This document shows positions 17,082 to 26,028 of a DNA stretch of 64,000 bases, one piece after another. Source of the DNA: Flagellimonas sp. CMM7 (lineage in GTDB: Bacteria; Bacteroidota; Bacteroidia; Flavobacteriales; Flavobacteriaceae); the NCBI RefSeq assembly GCF_021390195.1, contig NZ_CP090003.1:3865501-3929500 (forward strand). The letters run 5' to 3'. Within the stretch, counting starts at the first letter, position 1, and each line of letters begins with the position of its first letter. A model generated the notes under the pieces. That model searched no databases and was not told where the DNA came from. It worked only from the letters and a program-made list of their open reading frames with translations. The translations under genes were made by a program, and so were the position numbers.

Positions 17082-18250
17082 TTAAGGCAACACAACAACA
17101 AGAACTACAAAAGGAATATCCTGCGCTATTTGATATTGACTCGAACCTTGATCGCTTAGTAAAACGAATTGAGTTGCTCAGCTATGTGAATCCCTTGAAC
17201 ATAGAAAAGGAGAAACATCGCTTTTTTGCTTCAAAATATACCAAAGAGCCAGAATTCAAGTATCCAAAACTAAAATTTGACCCCTATAAACTGCAACGAC
17301 TTTTCTTTTCACAACGATTGGAACGTATTGAGGATGAATCTATCCGTAAGCTATATCAAGATGTGATATATTATTATGCCAATATGATTCAATGCATTGA
17401 GACCATTGGACGAGGAAAAAATTTTTACTATAATTCCCTTAGAGCATTTGGTACTCCTACAGAAAAGGATGTTCAGAATGCTAGGTTTATACTTCACTTT
17501 AAGGACGAGCCCAGTTCGGTAGATATGGACAAAGTGTTTTCTCCAGATGATGCCAAAACCTATTTTGAAGACTATATAACACGCTATAACTTCCCATTAA
17601 AAATTCGCTTTTCAACCAATATAGCTGCAGAGGCGATGGTTAGTAATAGTTCGCAGACCTTGTTGATAAAGAAGAATGTAAAGTTCAGTAAAAATCAATT
17701 GTTGACCTTGGCCAATCATGAAATAGGAGTGCATTTGGTGACCACATTCAATGGTCTAGATCAGCCATTAAAAATATTTTCCAATGGATTACCCAAAAAT
17801 GTGGAAACCCAAGAAGGATTATCTGTTTTTAGTGAATATATGGGAGGTGCTCTTACGCTAAAGCGATTAAAAGAATTAGCCTATAGAGTAATGGCTGCGG
17901 ATGGTCTTATAAAGGGCTATAGCTTTGCTGATACTTTTGATTTGATTCATGGTCAATATAAGTTGAATAAGGAAGAAGCATTTGGGATTACGTTAAGAGC
18001 TCATCGAGGAGGTGGTTTTACCAAAGATAGATTGTATTTAAGTGGATTGCGAAAAATATACAAACGATATCAAAATGAAGAACCTTTAGATGTTCTATTT
18101 ACAGGTAAGGTTTCATTAGACTATGAAGAGCAGATTGACCATCTGAAGCAATTAGGTTTGGCGCAACCTATTACACATAAAAGTCTGTCATTTGAGCAAA
18201 AGCTGAACACCAACAAGATTTTAGATTTTATATTGAACAACCTTAAATAA
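17078..18250 (+). CDS. DUF1704 (QEGLA-motif) MATCAP-like metallopeptidase
   Basis: Protein of 390 residues of the 'flavohemoglobin expression-modulating QEGLA motif' family (DUF1704). A zinc motif HEIGVH (214-219) and the downstream QEGLSVFSEY (Gln245, Glu246) are intact. This HExxxH plus Glu arrangement is that of the eukaryotic MATCAP/TMCP carboxypeptidases, which remove C-terminal tyrosine or glutamate from tubulin. The bacterial proteins are therefore probably peptidases too, with unknown substrates. No signal peptide, so cytoplasmic. It is the third gene of the ligase-amidohydrolase-DUF1704 unit. An attractive reading is a pathway that adds and removes residues at protein or peptide ends, but no substrate is evident nearby. 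Confidence 0.9.
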   Translation: MIKATQQQELQKEYPALFDIDSNLDRLVKRIELLSYVNPLNIEKEKHRFFASKYTKEPEFKYPKLKFDPYKLQRLFFSQRLERIEDESIRKLYQDVIYYYANMIQCIETIGRGKNFYYNSLRAFGTPTEKDVQNARFILHFKDEPSSVDMDKVFSPDDAKTYFEDYITRYNFPLKIRFSTNIAAEAMVSNSSQTLLIKKNVKFSKNQLLTLANHEIGVHLVTTFNGLDQPLKIFSNGLPKNVETQEGLSVFSEYMGGALTLKRLKELAYRVMAADGLIKGYSFADTFDLIHGQYKLNKEEAFGITLRAHRGGGFTKDRLYLSGLRKIYKRYQNEEPLDVLFTGKVSLDYEEQIDHLKQLGLAQPITHKSLSFEQKLNTNKILDFILNNLK

Positions 18251-18295
18251 GCGTGTTGTTTGGAACTAGGTGAGAAGTTTAAAACATCTGCCGCA

Positions 18296-19543
18296 TCACT
18301 TTAATTTAAAATTTCCGCTACTGGGCAATTCAAAGCCTTCAAGATTAAAGAAGGGAATGGCAGCCAAAAGGTGATCAAATATGTCCGCCATAATATATTC
18401 ATAGTTCTCCCAGCGTTTATCACTACTGAAGGCATATATCTCTAACGGTATTCCTTGCGAAGTAGGGGGCAATTGACGGGCCATAATCATCATTTCTTTA
18501 TTAATACCGGAATGGTTATGTAAATAGGTATCCACATATTTTCTAAAAACACCAACGTTCGTTAGGTTCTTACCGTTTATTAACAGGGATTTATCCACGT
18601 TGTTTTCGGTATTATACTTTGTTATATCGGCATCTCTTTTTTTAAGATACTGAGTTAACATTTCTATTTTTTGAAGCGATTCCACATCTTCTTTATTCAA
18701 AAAGCGTACACTTTCTTGTTTGATCAAAAGTGCCCTTTTGATACGTCTTCCATCTGAATTGGCCATACCGCGCCAATTCTTGAACGAATCGGAAATCAGG
18801 GCATAGGTTGGGATTGTAGTTATAGTTTTATCAAAATTCTGAACTTTTACGGTTGCTAGGTTTATTTCAATAACATCACCATCTGCACCATATTTATCGA
18901 AGGTAATCCAATCACCAATACGAACCATATCATTAATAGATACTTGAATACTTGCTACAAAACCCATTATGGTATCTCGAAAAACGAGTATAATTACCGC
19001 TGATGCCGTTCCAAGGGCGGTCAGGAACTTCCATAGTTCAACTCCTGTAATTACTGAAAAGGCAAAGAAAAGTCCAATGGCCCATGCAAAAATCATAAAC
19101 ACTTGAATATAGCTGTCTATGGGTTTGTCTTTTAGATTGGGTAAGGTTTTGAGGAAGTCTTTTATGGTATGCAGCAGACTCCTAACAATCCATAAAAAGA
19201 GAAAAATACCCAATACTTCGATTACTTTTAATAACAAAGACTCGGTTGCTGGGAAATCCCTAAAAATAAATGGAAGTGCTTTAAACAATATTACTAAAGG
19301 GATAATATGTGCAATATTACGTGGAGCGCGATTTTTGACCAGGAAATCATCAAAATGGGTCTTTGAACTTACTGAAAGACGGGAGAACAAACCAATCAGC
19401 AGTTTTCTTAAAACAAAATCAATCAGCAACAGAATGACCAGCACACCAATCAGCATAATGGCCATGTTAATATATGCGGCCCATTCGGCTGAAAGTCCAG
19501 AATGAACTAAATAGTTATAAATTTTGTGTGAAAGTTGTTCCAT
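18296..19543 (-). CDS. MscS-family mechanosensitive channel (YbdG-like)
   Basis: Inner-membrane channel of 415 residues with about five N-terminal transmembrane helices. The pore helix TM3 and following beta domain are clear: TALGTASAVIILVFRDTIMGFVAS then the MscS beta-domain signature VRIGDWITF, DGDVIEINLATVKVQNFDKT and TIPTYALISDSFKNW. The long C-terminal cytoplasmic part is typical of YbdG/MscM-type channels. It relieves turgor on hypo-osmotic shock. It begins 5 bp after the DCC-family gene and is probably cotranscribed with it. The 3' end faces the DUF1704 gene across 45 bp without a visible terminator. Confidence 0.93.
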   Translation of the reverse strand: MEQLSHKIYNYLVHSGLSAEWAAYINMAIMLIGVLVILLLIDFVLRKLLIGLFSRLSVSSKTHFDDFLVKNRAPRNIAHIIPLVILFKALPFIFRDFPATESLLLKVIEVLGIFLFLWIVRSLLHTIKDFLKTLPNLKDKPIDSYIQVFMIFAWAIGLFFAFSVITGVELWKFLTALGTASAVIILVFRDTIMGFVASIQVSINDMVRIGDWITFDKYGADGDVIEINLATVKVQNFDKTITTIPTYALISDSFKNWRGMANSDGRRIKRALLIKQESVRFLNKEDVESLQKIEMLTQYLKKRDADITKYNTENNVDKSLLINGKNLTNVGVFRKYVDTYLHNHSGINKEMMIMARQLPPTSQGIPLEIYAFSSDKRWENYEYIMADIFDHLLAAIPFFNLEGFELPSSGNFKLK

Positions 19544-19548
19544 GTTCC

Positions 19549-19956
19549 CTAGTTTAAAAACTTGGCCTTTAATTCAGCAGTAGGAATCATACAGGCATCT
19601 TTTCTTCCGAACCATTTGTATCTATTTTTTGCAATAAGGTCGTAAATGACGTCTCGGAAAGATTTAGGTATCCAAGTGAAGATGCCCATTACTTTCCAAA
19701 ATCCACCGAAACCTTTACTTATTTGTAAAGCAGCATCTGATTTGGTAAAATAGGCAACTCCTGGTTCAATCAATATAATAGAATCTACTTTAGTGGTATC
19801 AATAGCACGTTCAGCAATCAACCGTTCTCCAATTTCACTTTGCAGCGCCGCATAGCGAAACGTGTCATTTTTATCTCGTTTGATGATAAATTGGATAGCG
19901 CCATTGCAGAGGTTACAGACCCCATCGAACAAGATGATTTTTTTATCATTTTCCAC
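19549..19956 (-). CDS. DCC-family thiol-disulfide oxidoreductase (DUF393)
   Basis: Small cytoplasmic protein of 135 residues. The family-defining motif FDGVCNLCN has Asp11, Cys14 and Cys17, the D-x-x-C-x-x-C redox site. The central YAALQSEIG and the C-terminal W-F-G-R-K-D-A-C-M block are also typical. Members are thought to reduce disulfides, but substrates are unknown. The start is GTG; a -7-like TATCTTTG ends only four bases before it, so the message may be nearly leaderless. MscS follows 5 bp downstream. Confidence 0.92.
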   Translation of the reverse strand: MENDKKIILFDGVCNLCNGAIQFIIKRDKNDTFRYAALQSEIGERLIAERAIDTTKVDSIILIEPGVAYFTKSDAALQISKGFGGFWKVMGIFTWIPKSFRDVIYDLIAKNRYKWFGRKDACMIPTAELKAKFLN

Positions 19957-19960
19957 AGTA

Positions 19961-19968
19961 CAAAGATA
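19961..19968 (-). promoter_or_regulatory. Candidate -7 box directly before the DCC gene
   Basis: On the minus strand TATCTTTG matches TAnnTTTG exactly and ends 4 bp before the GTG start. The usual distance from -7 box to start site would place transcription initiation at or inside the start codon. No TTTG is seen at the expected -33 distance. Confidence 0.4.
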
Positions 19969-20083
19969 CGGAGCCTTTGTATGAAACCCTAGTTCTTATA
20001 AAGGGAGCTTTTAGACGAGTTGCTGTAAAACTGTAAAAATGAGATGACAATTCATCGTTCAAAATTCCAAACAATTCTATCTT

Positions 20084-21334
20084 TCAATTTAGAATAGTAC
20101 CCTGTTTAACCCTTAACTTGATTGACTTGTTTATGCTGTCAATACGTTCCAAAGGATTTACATCCAACACTAAAAAACTAGCCTCATAGCCCTCTTTTAA
20201 AAAGGCTATCTTTCTGTTGGGAAAGGTTGTGATTGCCGAGTTTTCGCACCACATTTTAAGTAAGTCCAGATTACTGAACAGGTTTAAGTTGTTCAGGAAC
20301 TGGAATTCTCCCACCGAATTATCATTATACATATCGGAACCAATGGCAATGGTAATGTCTGCATCTTTAAGAATTTTCAAATTTGAACGAATATTCGCTA
20401 CCAATTGGTCGTAATTGGGCCTTTTAGTGTTTTTCGTTACCAAAGATGCTGTGGTAACCACTATGATATCTTTTTGTTTAGCCAATTTTACGTCGGCTAA
20501 AGCAATGGGCTTGCCATTATGAATTTCTGGTAGGTGTGCAATTTCATCGACTCCAGAGGTTACCGCCACATGAAAATCATGAGCTGTGGACACATGTGCA
20601 CTTACCCTTAAATTGTTAAGGTGTGCTTTTGAAACGATGGCTGGCACTAAGTCTGGATCTAGGCCCTTTTTACCAAAATAAGCGGTATCGTTTTTCCGTT
20701 TTAAAAATTCTTCTGAATAAAGCAGGTTGATTTTTATAAAATCGGGCTTGAAAGATAACACCTGATTCCATTTTCGGTTGAGCTCCTTTTCAGTATCCAC
20801 AATAAAATAACCGTGCGACTCAATTTCTTCTACAGTATTGAAAAGTCCTTCGAAATGGCCATATCCTAAAAATCTTTTTCTCAGAGCAACGGGATGGCCA
20901 CCAGTTGCTGTTAAAGGGGCATGTGCTAGGCTCACATCTATACCACTTGGTTTGTTGTAATGGTGCATTAATGGATCTATTCGTTTTTTTATGGAGGACA
21001 AATGTTTTACATAAAACACACCATTATCCAAGTAGGTGTTAATGCGTTCTTCCAATTCGTAATCGCTTTCCAGGTTATGGTTATGCGCCTCGGCAAAGGG
21101 TGGAATCACATATTTACCTGTCAGGTCTATAACAGTATCATTTTGGGTATTCTCCTTAGAAAAACTTAAAATACCGTCTTTTACCCAAACGGTTCTTTCC
21201 TCGAAGGTGCTACCATTAAACCACTTACCGCTAGTAAGTTCCATATGCAGGCTTTCTGGGTTTTTGATTGCCGTTTTTTGGGCGTAGGAACAAAAAAGCG
21301 AGGTAAGGACAAACCCAAAAACTAGTTTTTTCAT
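20084..21334 (-). CDS. Exported amidohydrolase-superfamily metal-dependent hydrolase
   Basis: A 416-residue protein with a signal peptide (MKKLVFGFVLTSLFCSYA). It has the amidohydrolase TIM-barrel layout: an N-terminal beta-sandwich with VIDLTGKYVIPPFAEAHNHN giving the first HxH metal pair, later histidines in RVSAHVSTAHDF and EIAHLPEIHNG, and the final aspartate in IAIGSDMYND. The C-terminal KEGYEASFLVLDVNPLERI closes the sandwich. The closest general relatives are imidazolonepropionase- and prolidase-like amidohydrolases; the substrate is unknown. It appears to be transcribed alone, with gaps of over 120 bp on both sides. Confidence 0.88.
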   Translation of the reverse strand: MKKLVFGFVLTSLFCSYAQKTAIKNPESLHMELTSGKWFNGSTFEERTVWVKDGILSFSKENTQNDTVIDLTGKYVIPPFAEAHNHNLESDYELEERINTYLDNGVFYVKHLSSIKKRIDPLMHHYNKPSGIDVSLAHAPLTATGGHPVALRKRFLGYGHFEGLFNTVEEIESHGYFIVDTEKELNRKWNQVLSFKPDFIKINLLYSEEFLKRKNDTAYFGKKGLDPDLVPAIVSKAHLNNLRVSAHVSTAHDFHVAVTSGVDEIAHLPEIHNGKPIALADVKLAKQKDIIVVTTASLVTKNTKRPNYDQLVANIRSNLKILKDADITIAIGSDMYNDNSVGEFQFLNNLNLFSNLDLLKMWCENSAITTFPNRKIAFLKEGYEASFLVLDVNPLERIDSINKSIKLRVKQGTILN

Positions 21335-21459
21335 GGCTGTGGTGTTTATATAAAGACGAGAACTATTTTAAAATGTGACACCTTTAGATTTGTTGTCCGT
21401 AATCTTGATTAAACATATACTTCAAGATAAAATCTTGCAAGAGCTAGAGGTACTTCATC

Positions 21460-21756
21460 TTAGCTTGTAAAATCATCAATTTCCCTAAAGATTTCTACGG
21501 AGACCCGTTCTCCCAAATCATGCATGGATCCCATTTGGCTATGGTTGCCCTCATGCCAAAATTTCTTCCAGTAATCAAGAGAATCCCACCTTGCTATAGT
21601 TTTTATTGCTGTTGGGTCATTATCGCTTTGTAACATAAAACTACCTCTAGCTCCCTTAACCTCTTTATGAATTTTATTGGTTGTTGCTTTCCACGTCTCA
21701 ACAAAAAGTTCCAATTTTTCTGGTGCTACGTTCCAGTGGTATATAATCCGTATCAT
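21460..21756 (-). CDS. Antibiotic biosynthesis monooxygenase (ABM) domain protein
   Basis: A 98-residue ferredoxin-like alpha/beta protein. MIRIIYHWNVAPEKLELFVE, a helix and then GSFMLQSDNDPTAIKTIARWDS fit the ABM (dimeric alpha-beta barrel) pattern, in which two subunits form one barrel. Members include quinol monooxygenases, haem-degrading enzymes and many small proteins without known substrate. The position of residues such as W and H in the strand is not enough to predict chemistry. It lies 59 bp upstream of neither a regulator nor a biosynthetic gene, so no pathway is suggested. Confidence 0.8.
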   Translation of the reverse strand: MIRIIYHWNVAPEKLELFVETWKATTNKIHKEVKGARGSFMLQSDNDPTAIKTIARWDSLDYWKKFWHEGNHSQMGSMHDLGERVSVEIFREIDDFTS

Positions 21757-21815
21757 TTATTTTTATTTACACTCAACATGAACAATCTTCCGTTAGCTGT
21801 TGCTAGAACAAGAAA

Positions 21816-22676
21816 TTATTTATAGCTCTTACTGTAGCTTGTTTTTACTATTTTATTTTGTCTAATTGATAATCTCAAAAATAGAATACAAACTATAAGC
21901 AGTAAAATTATGGAGAAAATAGAATCTTCTATGCCAAAGTCACTTCCTATGAGTAGAGTGGGGCCGTTAAAATTGGAATTAAGGATATGCTCTTCTTCTG
22001 TGCCAGAGAGGTTAGAACCATAAAATGGTTGCGCAAAGTTCCACCCTAAATGAAACGCAAAAGGTAACCATAACCTTTTTGTATAGGTGTACATTATGCT
22101 ATGTGCAAATCCAAAGGTCAATAGCAGCAGAACCGATAGCAATGTAACATTGTCATTTAACAAATGTGGCACTGTAAAAATTATAGATATTATGAGCAAA
22201 GCCAAGTAAGTTCCCAGCCAATTTTCGGTAATTCGATATATGATCAGTCTAAAAAAAACCTCTTCAATTAAAGCTGCGATTATCAGAAATGAAAAAGGCG
22301 CTAACAGATAAGAAAAGTCAGAAATGCCATCAACGGTAAAGTAACCCAATAAATACAGTATTAATATGACCAATGATAAAACCGAAAATCCAAACAGAAA
22401 ACCACCAAACAATTCTGTTTTTAAATTTGTTTTAGAGAGTTCTTTAATGTCTCTTTTATCAGCTATTTTGAAAAAATAAAAATAGCATGCTAACAATACA
22501 ACAACAGAAATATAATTTACAATGGTGTCTCCAATTGGCTTACTGTCAATAAAGTGATGTATTAAGGGCTTTGTGACTAAATTTTGAATCCCGATAAGCA
22601 CGGCAAGACAGATTGCAATGCCCAAAACCATTTTAACTATGGGAAAGTGAACTATTTTTTTTAAGGTAAGTTTCAT
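21816..22676 (-). CDS. CPBP-family intramembrane glutamic protease (Abi/CAAX-like)
   Basis: An integral membrane protein of 286 residues with about eight helices. Its catalytic motifs are those of the CPBP family related to Rce1: EEVFFR at 138-143, an FxxxH element in FGFAHSIMYT, and a third motif HLGWNFAQ. In bacteria these proteins process membrane substrates, sometimes bacteriocin-related self-immunity, but targets are mostly unknown. No bacteriocin-like gene is seen nearby. The C-terminal helix is followed by a short basic tail. Confidence 0.9.
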   Translation of the reverse strand: MKLTLKKIVHFPIVKMVLGIAICLAVLIGIQNLVTKPLIHHFIDSKPIGDTIVNYISVVVLLACYFYFFKIADKRDIKELSKTNLKTELFGGFLFGFSVLSLVILILYLLGYFTVDGISDFSYLLAPFSFLIIAALIEEVFFRLIIYRITENWLGTYLALLIISIIFTVPHLLNDNVTLLSVLLLLTFGFAHSIMYTYTKRLWLPFAFHLGWNFAQPFYGSNLSGTEEEHILNSNFNGPTLLIGSDFGIEDSIFSIILLLIVCILFLRLSIRQNKIVKTSYSKSYK

Positions 22677-22795
22677 TAATAAAATCTCAGTTTAGTTCAA
22701 AAAAGTTATATCAACCGATACTGAAACAAGTTCAGCACAAGTAAGTAAGTTCGCTGAATTTCCTTTCAATATCAATAGTTGGGTAAAGAAAGGTA

Positions 22796-22823
22796 AAAGA
22801 GCCATATAAGGCTCCTCTTTTTA
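22796..22823 (-). terminator. Intrinsic terminator after the S10 peptidase gene
   Basis: On the minus strand GAGGAGCC, a short TTATAT loop and GGCTC are followed by TTTT. The A/T flanks extend the stem with one bulge. It sits about 30-50 bp past the peptidase stop codon. Confidence 0.7.
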
Positions 22824-22849
22824 TAAGTCTACAGATAACAACTTACCTA

Positions 22850-24352
22850 CTAGTTGGTGGTTTGATCGATAAACGCGTCCACATCCTTTTTAAATTTCTG
22901 CATAGAAGGTATATGTGTATACATCATATGGCCAGCCTCATAATATTTCATGATGATGTTCTTTTTTAAATCAGCATCCAATCCCATATGGTTTATGGAA
23001 TGCTCTACGCCATAAAAGACCGTGGCCAGATCGTAATATCCGTTAAGGATTAAAATCTTTAAATTAGGGTTTCTTTTCATGGCAGAGGTCATGTCTGGCA
23101 AGGTGGTTGTGGCCACTTGCATGTTCCAAACAACGTTACCATTATGTTTCCAATCCCACTTAAAATTTTTCCTGGTACTTGCACTAGTGGTATAGCTCAA
23201 ATCTTTTCTAACGTTTAAATCGTTGTACAAATAGTCCTTAAAAGCAGAGATGTATGGTGGAGAGATGGCATCGCTCTGCGGGTCTGTAAGCGACGACTGC
23301 GACAACGGATCCTCATTGATTCCGGTAAATCTAGAATCTAGCCTACCTACTGTAAGACCTTTATCTCTTAGTGCTTCTTGAAAATACTCGCCATTGGTGA
23401 CCCTTAGGTCAGCTTTTAAGTAATACGCTTGGCTTACCCCAGAATAGTCCGCCAACTTTTGTGCGACAGCTGCTTTTTCCGAAGCGCTTAATTGATCGCC
23501 TTTCAGTAGGGCAGGAGCATATTCGTTTTGGGTAAAGGTTCTTACCTCAGCTAGAAAAGCCTCCAAGCTTTCACCCTTGTTTTTTACCTTGTTATGATAC
23601 CAAGCAGTTGCCGCATAGGTTGGGAAATGAATTAAATAGGCGGTGTCGTCTCCTGGACCAAACAATAAATGCTGTAAATCAAAAACAGCAGATACCATAA
23701 TCACCCCGTTCATAGTAATACCCTTGTCTTGAAGATGTTTTACCAAGCCGGCATTTCTAAAGGTACCGTAGCTTTCCCCAAGCAAGTATTTGGGAGCGTT
23801 CATCTTGTCGGTTTTTATGATAAACTGTTCTATGAACAGACCTATACTGCGGATGTCTTGATCCACACCCCAAAAATCTTCCCATTTGGCATCACCAATA
23901 GGTTTGCTAAAGCCAACACCTACAGGGTCTATCATCACCAAATCCGCCTTATCCAAAATGGAAAACTCATTATTGACCACTTTATAAGGAGCTGGTTTGG
24001 TATATGAGGGATCATTGATTTCAATGCGTTTTGGTCCCAATACGCCAAAATGCAACCAAAAGGAAGCGGACAATGGACCTCCGTTAAAAGCAAAGACAAT
24101 GGGTCTATTTTTACTCGAATTCGTTTTTCTATAATGTGTGAAGCCAAATAACGCTATGGGTTTGTCATTTTCATCCCTGAGCTGCACCGTTCCCGTCTCT
24201 GTAGCAAGGGTAATAGTTTTTCCATTGATGGTCACGGACTGGGTAGAGGTGAAGATTTCGGCATCAGGAATTTCTTTTTTTTCTGATTTTTCTTGGGCAA
24301 ATGCAACAAAGGTGAACAGCACGAGCACTGTGGATAACAATTGGTTTTTCAT
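22850..24352 (-). CDS. Secreted S10-family serine carboxypeptidase-like protein
   Basis: Alpha/beta-hydrolase fold peptidase. From the ATG at 24350-24352 it has 500 residues with a normal signal peptide (MKNQLLSTVLVLFTFVAFAQ); the frame is open 31 codons further but that part is not signal-like. The catalytic triad is visible: Ser194 in GESYG, an Asp in LNGYYDLATVF, and His in YEAGHMMY. The oxyanion-hole segment, normally NGGPGSSS, reads FNGGPLSASFW here, a substitution of the Gly-Ser pair. Members release C-terminal residues from peptides in the periplasm. It has its own terminator downstream. Confidence 0.92.
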   Translation of the reverse strand: MKNQLLSTVLVLFTFVAFAQEKSEKKEIPDAEIFTSTQSVTINGKTITLATETGTVQLRDENDKPIALFGFTHYRKTNSSKNRPIVFAFNGGPLSASFWLHFGVLGPKRIEINDPSYTKPAPYKVVNNEFSILDKADLVMIDPVGVGFSKPIGDAKWEDFWGVDQDIRSIGLFIEQFIIKTDKMNAPKYLLGESYGTFRNAGLVKHLQDKGITMNGVIMVSAVFDLQHLLFGPGDDTAYLIHFPTYAATAWYHNKVKNKGESLEAFLAEVRTFTQNEYAPALLKGDQLSASEKAAVAQKLADYSGVSQAYYLKADLRVTNGEYFQEALRDKGLTVGRLDSRFTGINEDPLSQSSLTDPQSDAISPPYISAFKDYLYNDLNVRKDLSYTTSASTRKNFKWDWKHNGNVVWNMQVATTTLPDMTSAMKRNPNLKILILNGYYDLATVFYGVEHSINHMGLDADLKKNIIMKYYEAGHMMYTHIPSMQKFKKDVDAFIDQTTN

Positions 24353-24450
24353 TTGGTGTACTTTGTTAATTAGACTGTTTTTGAGCTCTTTAGAGAGGTG
24401 GTTCAAATTAAGGATAAAAATAGTTTTAGAGATAGTTTTGTGCACAAAAC

Positions 24451-24774
24451 TTAAAGGGTACTTACCCTTTTCCTTATCATGACATAGAAGCCCGTAAAAT
24501 ATTCCTTAATCGCCAGAGTTTTGCCCTTATTATCAACTTCAAATGCTAGGTGGTCATAGGGCCATTGTTCAATCCAGAATTTATGATTGCCCAAGTAGAT
24601 CATAGGATAACAGGTATCTTCAATACAATACACTAAATTTTGGCTTTCACCTATTTTAATTTGGATGGTTCCCCCAATTTTTGAATCGAAACCAGCGTAA
24701 TCACCCGTGTAATTGGTAGGGTTTTTTAGGGTTTGCTTCTGAAATGAATCGGAAGTGATCCTTCTCAAATTCAA
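24451..24774 (-). pseudogene. Short DUF3471-like C-terminal fragment, possibly a gene remnant
   Basis: The open frame of 107 codons has no ATG; the only in-frame start is a TTG at 24772-24774. From NYTGDYAGF to YVMIRKR the sequence resembles the small beta-sandwich (DUF3471-like) that usually sits at the C-terminal end of serine hydrolases of the beta-lactamase type. The catalytic part is absent. It lies 21 bp after the DUF3999 gene on the same strand. Either it is a stand-alone small protein with a rare start or the tail of a decayed hydrolase gene. Two cysteines (CIEDTC) could form a disulfide if exported, but no signal peptide is present. Confidence 0.4.
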
Positions 24775-24795
24775 TAATTACCATCAAAAGTTAAG

Positions 24796-26028
24796 CTATT
24801 TTTTCTTAATCATTTTTAATGAAAACCACCCGAGCAATAAAATCATTAGAATCATGATTCCCCAGAGCCAATTCTTGTTTTGGAAAAGAGGTTCTGTCAC
24901 TGGAACCCCGTCCTTTTCTATGGTAAGTTCGTTACCAATCTCTATGGCTGTCAATTCTTTCGGAATCTTATCTGTGAATCGGTCAATATCATAATGCGGC
25001 CTTACAGCTTTGTTGTTCCCGTATGTTAAGAAGTAGGTCACAGGTTCTGTAAAACGAGCTACTAGTTCATGAACATATCCTTTTACCTTGATAGTACCGA
25101 GTGTTAATGCTTGACTGTCTTGATTGTGAATTAGGATTTTTAATTTTTTAAGTGTTGTGCTACCACATTTAATCTCATTTTCATTAATAGAATTTAAGGT
25201 TCCAGACGCGAGCGTACTGTAATTGTATTTCCAACCTTGCTCCGTTTTTAAGCTGTCCGTGAGATATTTTATGGTTACAGGTCGGTAATAATCAAAAGTA
25301 TCCTTAATGCCTATGTCAATATGGCTAACAGCTGAAGCGAGTTGTAGTTCAATATCAATTTCGGTCTGTTTCAATAGCTTATTTTGTTTTGTTTCCGTCT
25401 TCTTAATTGAATGGTTTTCATAAATCCCTTTGGTGATTTCGTATTCCGAAACACTTGCGGCCGACAATTCTGGTTTTTCCTTACTATCTATGAGCAATCG
25501 GAAAAAACGATACTTTGAACTCGGAAAAGTCAATTTGGTGAATTGAAAATCGGTTATTTCATTCTTAATTGATAGCATTCGATAATTATCGGTAATGGTG
25601 AACCATTCCTGTTGGTCTTGACTGCCCTCAAGCTTAAGCTGCCAATCAAAATTTTGCTGTTTAAATTCTAGTTGGATTTGATTTATTGGTTCTGTTGTGG
25701 GAATTTCAAAAGTGAAAAAATACCCCTTATCGTTGTGAGTGGCGGTATTGAGCATTTTGAATACAACTTCCTTATTGGATATCTTTTCCACATTCCGCCG
25801 GATTAGATAGGGAGATTCAATGGTGTCATTATTGGTTATGCCAAAGATTCTGATATCCGATAAGTTCTGCGAAACCTTACCAAAGATATCCTTTGGTAAA
25901 ACCAGTTCATGCCATTGTTCAGAAACCTCTTTTAACTCACGCTTATAATCATACTGTTCCATCTGTCCATAAGCATATGAACATAATAACAAAAGAAGCC
26001 AGGTATACGATTTAACTGTTATTTTCAT
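24796..26028 (-). CDS. DUF3999 family membrane-anchored protein
   Basis: A 410-residue exported protein with a signal peptide (about 1-21, ending SYAYG), a long beta-rich extracytoplasmic region, and one C-terminal membrane helix near 385-405 (WLWGIMILMILLLGWFSL) followed by a KMIKKK tail. The extracytoplasmic part contains strands like FRLLIDSKEKPELSAASV that suggest discoidin-type jelly rolls. This layout matches DUF3999, a family of unknown function normally encoded beside DUF2339. The coding region overlaps the end of the upstream DUF2339 gene by 17 bp, so the two are coupled and probably form a complex in the inner membrane. Confidence 0.85.
   Translation of the reverse strand: MKITVKSYTWLLLLLCSYAYGQMEQYDYKRELKEVSEQWHELVLPKDIFGKVSQNLSDIRIFGITNNDTIESPYLIRRNVEKISNKEVVFKMLNTATHNDKGYFFTFEIPTTEPINQIQLEFKQQNFDWQLKLEGSQDQQEWFTITDNYRMLSIKNEITDFQFTKLTFPSSKYRFFRLLIDSKEKPELSAASVSEYEITKGIYENHSIKKTETKQNKLLKQTEIDIELQLASAVSHIDIGIKDTFDYYRPVTIKYLTDSLKTEQGWKYNYSTLASGTLNSINENEIKCGSTTLKKLKILIHNQDSQALTLGTIKVKGYVHELVARFTEPVTYFLTYGNNKAVRPHYDIDRFTDKIPKELTAIEIGNELTIEKDGVPVTEPLFQNKNWLWGIMILMILLLGWFSLKMIKKK

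Noticed and set aside
21423-21437. CAAGAT-AAA-ATCTTG hairpin as terminator of the ABM gene
   Set aside because: Stem only 6 bp and no T-tract on the minus strand.
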